Source: Azotimanducus sp965199815 (GTDB taxonomy: Bacteria; Pseudomonadota; Gammaproteobacteria; Pseudomonadales; Azotimanducaceae). From it: a stretch of 64,000 bases of DNA. The stretch lies in assembly GCA_965199815.1 (NCBI GenBank), contig CBDATE010000018.1, positions 62,001 through 126,000 on the forward strand. Reading direction: 5' to 3'. A model generated the notes under the pieces. It searched no databases, was not told the DNA's origin, and saw only the letters and a list, made by a program, of their open reading frames with translations. The position numbers were made by a program, and so were the translations under genes. This document shows, in pieces, positions 43,035-54,000 of this stretch. How positions within the stretch are numbered: position 1 is the stretch's first letter; every line of letters starts with the position of its first letter.

Positions 43035-43638
43035 AGAAGTGACTCGCACCGAGCTTCGCGCCATCGCTCGCGGCCTTGCCGACAATGTGCAGCACGAGTC
43101 GGCACCTGTGGTGGTCGCGCTCGCCCTTGAACTCCTCGGGCAGGGGCACAGATTCATCGCCTGCGAACTCGTGCAGGCACACCACGAGGCCTTGCAGTCA
43201 CTTGATGTGCAGCGCGTGGAAGCCTTTGGTCGCGGCATGCAGAACTGGCAGGAGGTGGATGTCTTTTGCGCCTGCATCGCCGGCCCCTGCTGGCGCGAAG
43301 GACAGATCTCCGATCAGGACATTGCCCGCTGGGCCGCTGATGCCGACCCCTGCTGGCGGCGCGCCGCGCTCATCTCCACCACCGCCCTGACGGTGCGCTC
43401 GCGGGGCGGGTACGGGGATTCGGACCGCACTCTGGCGGTGGCGCGATTGCTCGTGCACGACCGTCATCATCTGGTGGTCAAGGCGCTTTCCCGGGCCTTG
43501 CGCGAACTGGTGTACTGGGAGCCTGACCGCGTCGAGGCGTTTCTCGCCGAGTTCTCCGCGTCGGTCGCCCCCAGGGTGCAGCGCGAGGTTCGCAACAGGA
43601 TCAACGCCGCGCGCAGGAATCCGCCGCCGTGTGCATGA
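43024..43638 (+). CDS. HEAT-repeat DNA alkylation repair protein (AlkD-like)
   Basis: The 204-residue, all-helical protein resembles the AlkC/AlkD family of HEAT-like DNA glycosylases, with helices such as FGRGMQNWQEVDVFCACIAGPCW, DPCWRRAALISTTAL and LLVHDRHHLVVKALSRALREL. The DxW/R pattern around WRRAAL and the late HHLVVKALSWALR-type helix are characteristic. It would remove cationic alkyl adducts from DNA. Its ATG at 43024 overlaps the kinase stop by 11 bp, an odd partner for sugar genes. Confidence 0.7.
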   Translation: MASEEVTRTELRAIARGLADNVQHESAPVVVALALELLGQGHRFIACELVQAHHEALQSLDVQRVEAFGRGMQNWQEVDVFCACIAGPCWREGQISDQDIARWAADADPCWRRAALISTTALTVRSRGGYGDSDRTLAVARLLVHDRHHLVVKALSRALRELVYWEPDRVEAFLAEFSASVAPRVQREVRNRINAARRNPPPCA

Positions 43639-43666
43639 AGCCGGGCATGGAGGCCAAGGGAAACTC

Positions 43667-44563
43667 TCACCCTTCCTGTGACAGCTCGCGAATCTCTTCC
43701 GCACGAGCGGCGAGCACCCCCTGTATTTTCTCGATCTGTCGTGTATCCATCGAGCGCAGCACATCGAGCACCAGCGATTTGGTCAGCGCCTCGTTCTCGC
43801 TGCGCACACGGCGCAGATCTTCGCTGTAGAGCAATTCCTGCGACCCGGACAGGCGCTCGAACGCAGTGTCGAACGCGGCATCGAACGCGCTCGCATCCCG
43901 CCGCGATTCCAGCAGCGTGAGGAACTCCTGCTGCCAGCGCAGCCGGTAGTCGCGCCAGGCCGCACGTGCTGGCTGATACTTGCGGGACGCGAGTTCGACC
44001 AGATCTTTCTGCTCGCGGTCAAGCGGGCCGATGAAGCGTTTCATCAGCCGGGTGAAGTTTCTTGCCCACCTGCGCTGTCGCCATTCGTCGCTTCGCCTTT
44101 GTGTGCGCTTGTCCCACTTGGCGTTGGCCTTGTCAAACCCTTGCCTCACTTCCGGTATCTGATCATCCTTGATGCGCTCGACAAGCGCCTTGGAAATCGG
44201 TCGGCTTCGCGTTTCAATTCTCCGCCACCAGCCCTCGGCAGCGGTGAAGACCTGCTCGACATCGGCTGCGCTCACCCCATCATCGATCAGCTGTGTCCAG
44301 CGCTCGAGGTCCGACGCATAGAGCGGCAGTTCCGTGCTGCGATGCCAGTCCCAGAGTTTGTCGAACTCCTGCTCGAAGTGGGCCTCCTGATTCGGCGTGA
44401 ATGCAATGAAATCGTCAAGCCGCGATGCGACCAGCGAGTCGAGATTGTTGTAGAAGAAAGACACTCCGCATCCGGCGAGGCCGAGGGGCAGGGTGAGCAG
44501 CAGAATCCGATTGAAAAGGGTCAAGGTGTGTGTTGGCAAGCGAAGGGAGATTGGCGGCATCAT
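43667..44563 (-). CDS. DUF6279-type lipoprotein
   Basis: The 298-residue protein has a lipoprotein signal peptide ending in the lipobox LAGC (mature Cys at about residue 32), then SFFYNNLDSLVASRLDDFIAFTPNQEAHFEQ, which matches DUF6279 proteins of gammaproteobacteria as I recall them. The remainder is a long charged helical domain. The function of the family is not known. I start at ATG 44563 (or 44560). The frame is open farther but lacks a signal peptide. It is divergent from the giant surface protein gene. Confidence 0.78.
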   Translation of the reverse strand: MMPPISLRLPTHTLTLFNRILLLTLPLGLAGCGVSFFYNNLDSLVASRLDDFIAFTPNQEAHFEQEFDKLWDWHRSTELPLYASDLERWTQLIDDGVSAADVEQVFTAAEGWWRRIETRSRPISKALVERIKDDQIPEVRQGFDKANAKWDKRTQRRSDEWRQRRWARNFTRLMKRFIGPLDREQKDLVELASRKYQPARAAWRDYRLRWQQEFLTLLESRRDASAFDAAFDTAFERLSGSQELLYSEDLRRVRSENEALTKSLVLDVLRSMDTRQIEKIQGVLAARAEEIRELSQEG

Positions 44564-44700
44564 ACCGACTGCATATGCTGGTTCAAACAGATGTGAGGCC
44601 AGCGGAGCCTGGCCATCGTTAACTTCAGAGGCTTGGCACTTCAGGGTTTTCCGAAGGAATGTTGTACAATAACAATAATTTGCCGAATTGAGACACTCCA

Positions 44701-44874
44701 ATGTCGCGTACGCTCATCTCCATGCTGGTATCCAGCAAAATCCTGAGCAAGACCCTCGCAAAGAACATCCTGATGAACACAGGTTTGGTGAACACAGTTT
44801 CGCGCCAGACCTGTCACGAAATCCCCCCCCCCCCCCCCCCCCCCCCCCCCCACGTATACCCCTCTAGATCCTGA
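44701..44874 (+). CDS. Leader open frame of the giant surface protein (OFF-state product)
   Basis: ATG 44701 opens a 57-codon frame (MSRTLISMLVSSKILSKTLA..., later NTVSRQTCHEI) that enters a run of 29 C, encodes a proline run and stops at 44872-44874. Removing one C, or adding two, would fuse this leader in frame to the sequence carrying the signal peptide and the giant repeat protein. Further in-frame ATGs are at 44722 and 44773. A TACAAT -10-like box is at 44665-44670. In the sequenced state this would give only a short peptide. Confidence 0.6.
   Translation: MSRTLISMLVSSKILSKTLAKNILMNTGLVNTVSRQTCHEIPPPPPPPPPHVYPSRS
44823..44851 (+). repeat. Poly(C) tract of 29, candidate phase-variation switch
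   Basis: A run of 29 consecutive C lies between the leader ATG (frame of 44701) and the signal-peptide-coding frame (frame of 45053). With 29 C the two frames are out of register by one base. No other homopolymer of this size occurs in the window. Such G/C tracts are classic slipped-strand contingency loci upstream of or within surface protein genes. An assembly artefact must also be considered. Confidence 0.8.
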
Positions 44875-45052
44875 CCTCGGAGCCCGCCCCGAACGCTCAG
44901 GGCAGCTCCCCCTCGCGAGGCACCCGAGTTCGGGCGGTCGGTCGCCCGCCACCACACTACGCACCCTCATCGCGCTGCTCGCGAGCCTCACTCTGGGTGC
45001 CGCTGCACACGCGCAGAACACCCTGCGCATTGACCCCGTCGCGGGCAACGGG

Positions 45053-48000
45053 GTGACGATCTCATCGAGCGATACGCAGCGTGGCGAGATAGACGAGGAT
45101 GCCACCTCCGGTGCGGTGACCCTCGAGGTCACCCTGTCCGAGTCCAGCACCGAGACGGTGACCGTGGCCTATGCCACGGCAGACTTCTCCTCCACCGACA
45201 CTGCCGTCTCGTCGAGCAGTATCGACCCCGCCACCGCAGGTGCCGACTACACCGCGGCCTCGGGCACCCTGACCTTCGCGGCGGGCGAGACCCGCAAGAC
45301 CATCACCGTGGCAATCAGCGACGATGTGAACCGCGAGCGGGACGAGCTCTTCAAGGTCGGCCTGAGCAGTGCGACGGGGGGCGCGACCATCGCCAGTAGC
45401 GGGTCGGAGGCCACTATTCTCATTGATGACGACGACCCCTTGCCAAAGTTGACTGTCACCGCCTCCGTGCCGGGCCTGACGAGCACCGGAGCGCCGGGCG
45501 GGACCTTCACAACCCCGGAGGGGTTCCTGAGCGTGGCCGAAGGCGACAGTGGCAACACCGACATCACCTTCACGGTGACGCTGGAGGGGACGGACTACTT
45601 GCCCACGGTCTTCTCGGTGAGGAGTATCGATGGCAGCGCTACCGGCAATGAGGATTACAGGGGGGTGTCGTCCAGCTTCGTTATCGCGGCAGGGCAGACC
45701 ACAGGCACGGTCACGCTGTCGGTCGTCGGGGACGAGAACTACGAGCCCGACGAGACCCTGTTCCTCGAATTCAATAATAGTAGAGGCGTGAACATCACCA
45801 ACTCCGCCGACGGTTTCTTTCGCGTCGAGGTCACCATCACCAACGATGATGCAGTGATGGCCACATCGGCATCGAACCTGCAAGCGCGCCCGGCCGGTTC
45901 CGGCAACCTGGCCGTCTCCTGGTCACCGGCCTTCAGTGCGCCGAACGGCTACAGCGTACGCTGGCGCAAGGCATCGGAGAGCGACACCGCCTTGAGTGCG
46001 GTGAACACCGTCACCGCCACCTCGTACACGATTACCGGCCTGGACAACGACACCAGCTATCACGTGCGGCTGGACACCCGCAACCTGGCCAACGATGGCA
46101 TAGCCTCGGGCACGAGTCTGACCACCGCTGCCACCCCCACGGCCGGGGCAGCACCGACGGTGACCGCCATTGCCAACCAGAGCGCACGGGTGGGCGAGCT
46201 CTTCGCGGTGGATGTGGATGCCACGCCGGGCACGGCGGGCGACAGCCTCCAGTATCAGGCCGCCTCCAGCGCTCCGGCGGTGGCGACGGTGACCCCCACG
46301 GCGCTGACCGCCCACAGCGCCAGCAGCAAGGTGCGGGTGACACCGGTAGCCGTAGGCACCGCGACCATCACGGTGACGGTGAGCGACGGCACGGAGGTGG
46401 GAACAGAGACCTTCGACGTGACTGCGAACAAGGGGCAGCTGTTGGCACCGATTCCGAGGCTGATATTGATCAGCCAGGGGAGCACCGGCTTCACTATCAC
46501 CTGGGATGCGGTGGACAACGCGACGGGGTACACGGCGACGACGGTGGCGGGCGATGTGACGGTGCCCGGCGCGGTCTCGACATCGGGCACGAGGCCTGAG
46601 GCGGTGTTCACCGGCTTGACCGCGAGCACCCTCTACACGGTCTCGGTAACGGCCACCGGCAGCGCCAACTACAACGACAGCGCGGCCGCGAGGCTGAGGG
46701 TGAGAACACTGAGACCGGCGCTGATCTTGCCAAGGTTCCTGACGGTGAATGAAGGTGCGACCGGCACTTATGCAGCGAGGCTGTTCGCGCAACCGACCGC
46801 GGATGTGACGGTGGCGGTGACAGTGGACGGTTCGGCGGATGTGAGCGTGACTCCGGCATCGCTTACCTTCACGAAATCGAACTGGAACACTTTGCAGATG
46901 GTGACAGTGACGGCGGCCGAGGACACCGATATGGTGGACGACACAGCGACCCTTAATCACGCGGCATCCGGCGGGGACTACGATTCGGTGACCGGCAGCT
47001 TGAGGGTGACGGTGGATGATGATGAAGCCCTCCCGATCTTTGACTTCGCGGTGGTGAAGGGTGGCCATTTCTCCAGTGGCAACATGGCGTTGATTTTCTC
47101 AACTTTTGAAGAAGAGGGCACGGTTGAGTTCGCGGTTAGCCTGTCCGCCGCCAGCACCGGCACGGTGACGGTGGAGTACGCCACCGAGGACATTCCCGTC
47201 GGCGCTCAGGTACTCACGGATTTTGGTGATGCGGGACCCGCTACCGCTGGCGAGGATTACACCGCCACCTCGGGTACGCTGACCTTCGCGCCGGGCGAGA
47301 CCAGGAAGACTTTCTCGGTGGATCTCATTGACGAAACGCTGTTCGAGCGGTCTGTTGAGCTCTTTCACCTCAAGTTCAGCAATCCGTCCGGTGCCATCAT
47401 TCGTGCAGGTCAGGAGCAATGGATCTTCAATGTCATCGACGGCGACCCGGTGCCGTCCGTATCGGTCATGGCGGCGGGTCTGGCGAGCACCGGTTCACCG
47501 GGGGAGAGACGTACCCCGGAAGGGAAGTTGAGCGTGGCCGAGGGCGACAGCGGTGAAACCGACATCACCTTCACCGTCACACAACCCCAAGTGGTCAGCT
47601 GGAGAAGCGTCGATGCCGGTATCATCCGTGCCCGCCCTCACCAAGGTGCCACCGCCGCCAGTTTTACGGAGGACTTTGAGGGCACACCCGGAACTCTGTC
47701 GTTCGCGGCAGGCGAGACGCAGGTCAAGTACACGCTGAAGATCAAGGGCGACACGGATGTCGAGGGTGACGAGATATTTCATGTTCAATTGGGGCGTCCG
47801 GACGGCATTGTGACCAATTCCGGCGAAGGAGATTTCCTGATTGAGGTCACCATCGTGGATGACGACGGCGCACCCTCCAAACCGCGCGCGCCGCGCCTGA
47901 CGGCCTCGGCGAGCGGCCAGTTGACGGTAAGGTGGGCGGCACCGGCGGACGACGGCGGCCAATCCATCACCGACTATGATGTGCGCTACCGCGTGAAGCC

Positions 48001-51000
48001 GACTACACCTTCGGACAGTGGCTGGGTGGAACTGGCTGACACCAGCCCCAGCACCGCGCTGATGGCCGACATCACCGGCCTTGCCGACGGCACGGCGTAT
48101 CAGGTGCAGGTGCGCGCGGAGAACGAGAATAGCAACGGTGCTTGGTCGGATAAGACGGAAGGTACGCCGGTGGCCAGCCCGAGCACATCGCCGACGGCGG
48201 AATACAACGCGGGCAGTGGAGCGTTGGTCATTCGCAATGTTCAGATCGGTTCGGCACGAGCGACCGATATCAACACCCTTGACCATAACCTCCAGATCTT
48301 TGGGAGTCCATTCGGGTCAGCCGCGGGGGAAGATCTGACCATGACGGTTGGTGCCACCAGCATCATCTATGCAGGATTGCCATGCACTGCTGGCTCGTGC
48401 GTGTGGGGTGCGCCTTCAACGACGCGGTCCATCTCCGCGGGTACCGCCATCTTGAGTACACGCTATCGGAATCTGGACACCTCGGGAACTCCGGCACTCG
48501 GGAACATTGCTCTCGCGATAAGCACTGGAGGGAGCAGAACCCAAAGCATCTTCACCGGCAGTATCCCGATCACGCTCGTGCAACCCGCACCTGCTGCGCC
48601 AGGCAACTTGATGCTGGCGCTGCGCCCAAAGATGGCCACATTGAGTTGGAGCAACCCGGGCGATTCCAGCATCATCGGATACCAGTACCGCGTCGGCACG
48701 AGCGGCGTATGGACCAAACTGCCCGGCAGCGGTGCGACTACCACCAGCTTTGATGTCTTTGACGGGCTGACCGGCGGTTCGCCGCAAACTATTCAGTTGC
48801 GCGCCATGAACGCCAGCGGCAATGGCGCGTCCGCTTCGGTCACGAGCGCGGTGCCCGCAGCCCCGACCGGCCTCACGGCGGTGGCGCTGAGTGCATCTGC
48901 GCGCCTCAGGTGGGCCGACCCTGACGACCCCAGCATCATCAAGTACCAGTTCCGCGTTGGCACCAGCGGCACCTGGACCGACATCGCGGGTAGCAGCGCC
49001 GCGAGTGTCACCGGCATCGCTTCCGGGCTGACTAACGGCTCGGCGCAGGATGTATTCCTGCGCGCCGTGAACTTTGTTGGCGCGGGCACGGCATCCTCGT
49101 CGGTGTCGGTGACGCCGGTGCTCAACCGTACGCCGACACTGGTTTTTTCAGAGACCTCCTTGACGGTGAATGAAGGCGTGACCGGCACATATACGGTGAG
49201 GCTGGCGACAGAGCCGACGGCGAATGTGACGGTGGCGGTGACAGTGGACGGTTCGACGGATGTGACGGTAGATCCGGCTTCGCTGATGTTCACGAACTTG
49301 GACTGGGATTTGGTGCAGACGGTGACGGTGACGGCGGCCGAGGACACTGACATGGAGGACGACACAGCGACACTGAATCACGCGGCATCCGGCGGGGGCT
49401 ACGATTCGCTGACCGGCAGCGTGACAGTGACGGTGGACGATGATGAAGCGCCGCCCACCAACAGCAGTCCGGTCATCACCGACATCACCGGCAAGAGCGT
49501 CACCTTCGGTGCGACGCTCAAGGTGGATGTGGATGCCACGGACGCGGATACGGGTGACACCCTGATCTTCAAGGCGGCCTCGGACGACACGGGTGTGGTC
49601 ACGGTGGCTCCGACCGCCGATACCAACCTCGTCGCCGACAGCAAGATAACGCTGACCCCGGTCGCCGTCGGTACGGCCACTATAACTGTGACGGTGAGTG
49701 ACGGCACGGCGAGTCCGACCGACACCTTCGTGTTGACAGTGGATGCGGCCAAGCTGGCCACGCCGACGGATCTGGCGCTCAAGGAGGACAGCCAGACGCG
49801 CACCGGTTTCACGATCACTTGGACCGCGGTCAGTAACGCCACGGGCTACACGGCCAGCGCTATGCGTGCCGACGGCATGGGCACGGCGGAGACCAGCACG
49901 GTGTTGGGCACGACCACCGAGGCGGTGTTCACCAGCTTGACTGCGGGCACCGACTACAAGGTGACGGTGACGGTCATCGGCAGCGGCAACTATGCGAACA
50001 GCGATGCCTCGGCCGAGTTCGATGCGAGCACGGCGGCCAACATGGTGCCGACGGTGGCCAACGTGATTCCCGCCCAGGCGGCAACATTAGGTACGGCGTT
50101 CGAGTACATCTTCCCGGCCAATACCTTTAACGATGCCGACGGCGACAGCCTCACCTACACGGCCATGCAGACGGACGGTTCGATGGACAGCGCGCTCCCC
50201 ACTTGGCTGGTTTTCACCGCCGCCGAGCGCAAGTTCACCGTTGCCGCAGATGCCGGCGAGGTCGGCACGCTGATGGTGAAGGTGACGGCGAGCGACGGCA
50301 TGGGCGGGTTGGTGAGCGATACCTTCGATATTGTGGTGTCGGAGGCGGACACTGCCCCCGCCTTCGCGGACAGCGCGACCATCGCGAACAAGATCTTCAC
50401 GGTGGATACCGAAATCACCGCCTTCACCCTGCCGGAGGCGACAGGCGGCAACGACACCATCAGCTACGCGCTGACCCCCGACCTGCCGACGGGGCTGAAT
50501 GTGGATACTGGAACGCGCATGGTGAGCGGTACGCCGACGGCAGCAGCGGCCGAGGCCACCTACACTTGGCGGGCATCCGACGGCGACACGAACACCGCGA
50601 ACAGCGACAGCAGCGCTCTGACCTTCATGTTGACGGTGAACAAGGCCACGCTGGCGAAGCCGACAAACTTGGCGCTCAAGGCCAACAGCAGCACACGCAC
50701 CGGTTTCACGGTGACCTGGGATGCGGTGGAGAACGCCGCGGGTTATACGGCGACGGCTACGCAGGGGAGCAACTCCTTCACCGGCACGGTGGATACGAGG
50801 GGCACCACGCCGGAGGCGGTGTTCACCGGCCTGACGGCGAGCACCACCTACACAGTGACGGTGACGGCCACCGGCGATGCCAACTACGCGGCGAGCGAGG
50901 CATCGGATGGGTTTGAGGTGACCACGACGGCCAACCAGATTCCGACCGTGGGCACCGCGATTCCCGACCAGACGGCGACGGTGGATACGGCGTTCGAGTA

Positions 51001-54000
51001 CATCTTCCCGGCGGACACCTTCAGTGATGCGGACAGCGACAGCCTCACCTACACAGCCACCAAGTCGGACGACAGTGCGCTATCCAGCACCTGGCTGACC
51101 TTCACCGCCAGCGAGCGCAAGCTCGCGGGTACGCCACAGGCTGGCGACACCGGTACGCTGATGGTGAAGGTGACGGCGAGCGACGGCATGGGCGGGTCAG
51201 TCAGTGACACCTTCAACATCGTGGTGTCGGAGGCGGACACCGCCCCCGCCTTCGCGGACAGCGCGACCATCGCGAACAAGATCTTCACGGTGGATACCGA
51301 AATCACCGCCTTCACCCTGCCGGAGGCGACAGGCGGCAACGACACCATCAGCTACGCGCTGACCCCCGACCTGCCGGCGGGGCTGAGCTTGAATGAGTCC
51401 ACGCGCGAGGTGAGCGGTACACCGACGGCAGCAGCGGCTGCGGCCACCTACACCTGGCGGGCATCCGACGGCGACGAGAACACTACCGATACCGACAGCA
51501 ACGCCCTGACTTTCATGTTGACAGTGAACAAGGCCAAGCTGGCAACACCGAGCAACCTGGCGCTCAAGGCCAACAGCAAGACGCGCACCGACTTCACGGT
51601 GACCTGGGATGTGGTAACCAACGCCGCGGGTTATACGGCGACGGCTGTGCAGGGGAGTAACACCTTCACCGGCACGGTGAGTGTGCCGAGCAGCGGCCCG
51701 GAAGCGGCGTTCACCGGCCTGACGGCGGGCACTACCTACACAGTGACGGTGACGGCCACCGGCGATGCCAACTATTCAATGAGCGAGGCATCGGATGGGT
51801 TTGATGTGACCACGACGGCCAACCAGGCTCCGACCGTGGGAACGGCGATTCCCGACCAGACGGCGACGGTGGATACGGCGTTCGAGTACATCTTCCCGGC
51901 CAATACCTTCAACGATGCGGACGGCGACGGCCTCACCTACACAGCCACCAAGTCGGACGACAGTGCGCTATCCAGCACCTGGCTGACCTTCACCGCCAGC
52001 GAGCGCAAGCTCGCGGGCACACCGCAGGCTGGTGACATCGGCACACTGATGGTAAAGGTGACGGCGAACGACGGCATGGGCGGGTCGATCAGTGACACCT
52101 TCAACATCGTGGTGTCGGAGGCGGACACCGCCCCCGCCTTCGCGGACAGCGTGACCATCGCGAACAAGATCTTCACGGTGGATACCGAAATCACCGCCTT
52201 CACCCTGCCGGAGGCGACGGGCGGCAACGACACCATCAACTACGCGCTGACCCCCGACCTGCCGACGGGGCTGAATGTGGATACTGGAACGCGCATGGTG
52301 AGCGGTACACCGACGGCAGCAGCGGCTGCGGCGACCTATACTTGGCGGGCTTCGGATAGCGACGAGAACACTGCCGATACCGACAGCAACGCCCTGACCT
52401 TCATGTTGACGGTGAACAAGGCCACGCTGGCGAAGCCGAGCAACCTGGAGCTCAGGACCAACAGCAAGATGCGCACCGGCTTCACGGTGACCTGGGATGT
52501 GGTAACCAACGCCGCGGGCTACACGGCAACGGCTGTGCAAGGGAGCAACTCCTTCACCGGCACGGTGAGTGTACCGAGCAGCGGCCCGGAAGCGGCGTTC
52601 AGCGATCTGACGGCGGGCACTACCTACACAGTGACGGTGACGGCCACCGGCGATGCCAACTATTCAATGAGCGATGCATCAGATGGGTTCGATGTAACCA
52701 CGGTGGCCAATCAGGTTCCGACAGTAGGAACGGCGATTCCCGACCAGACTGCGACGGTGGATACGGCGTTCGAGTACAGCTTCCCGGCGGGCACCTTCAG
52801 CGATGCGGACAGCGACAGCCTCACCTACACGGCCCAGCAGACGGACGGCACCATGGACAGCGCGCTGCCGACCTGGCTGACCTTCACCGACAACGAGCGC
52901 AAGTTCGCGGGCACACCGCAGGCTGGCGACACCGGCACACTGATGGTGAAGGTGTCGGCGAGCGACGGCATGGATTCGGTGAGCGACACCTTCAATATTG
53001 TGGTGAGCGCGGCACCTGCTCTGGTGTTCACGCCGACTGCGCTGACGGTGGATGAAGGTGATAGCGGTACCTACACGGTGGCGCTGGCGACACAGCCGAC
53101 GGCGACCGTGACGGTGACAGTGGGCGGCACGGATAGCACCGATGTGACGGTGGATACGGATACCGACACGACGGGCAATCAGAACGCGCTCATGTTCACG
53201 ACGATGAACTGGAATACGGCGCAGACGGTGACGGTGAGCGCCGCCGAGGATACCGATACGGTTGATGACAGCGTCACGCTGAGCCACACCGCTGCGAACG
53301 GAGGCTATGGCTCGGTGACGGGCAACCTGGTGGTGAGCGTCATGGAAGATGTGGACAACAGACTGACGACACCGACGGTGACGCTGATTGTGGGCGACAC
53401 CTGGTTGCGGGCGGTATGGCCTGCCAATATCGGTTTGGTGGCATCGAGTGAGTTGCAGTGGAAGGCATCGTCAGTCACGGGCTGGAGCGGGACGGGCGTG
53501 ACCACGGTGACGGGTACTTCCGCTACTCCCGTCGAGCGGACGGGCACGAACATCATTGGCCTGACGACCGGCACGACGTACGAGGTGCGTGTGCGTGACA
53601 AGGCAGTCGCGAATAGTCCGGATTTTGTTGACAGCAACTGGTCGAGCGCGGTCAGGGCCACGCCGAAGGGGATACCGGCTCCGACGGGCCTGGTGGTCGA
53701 GGACGAAGATGATACGGCGCTAACCCTGCGCTGGACACCGCCCGCGGACACCAGATTCACGGGCTACGAGATCAATCAGGACGATGGCGGCTGGGAGCCA
53801 CTTGATGCCAGCATGGATAGCACCGATGTCCGCATCACGGGCCTGACCAACGAGCAGAGCTACAGCTTCCGGTTGCGGGCAGTGAGGGCGGTGGACCGGA
53901 GGAACCTGCAGGATGAGGTGGTTGAGATTCTGGGGGCGGCAAAGATTCTGGGTGCGGCAACGCCTTCCGTGAGCGGAATGCCGGGGACGAGGCCGCGTGC

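Noticed and set aside
45053..45055. GTG 45053 as the true start of the giant protein
   Set aside because: It lies downstream of a clear signal peptide encoded in the same frame, so initiation here would give a protein without export signal.
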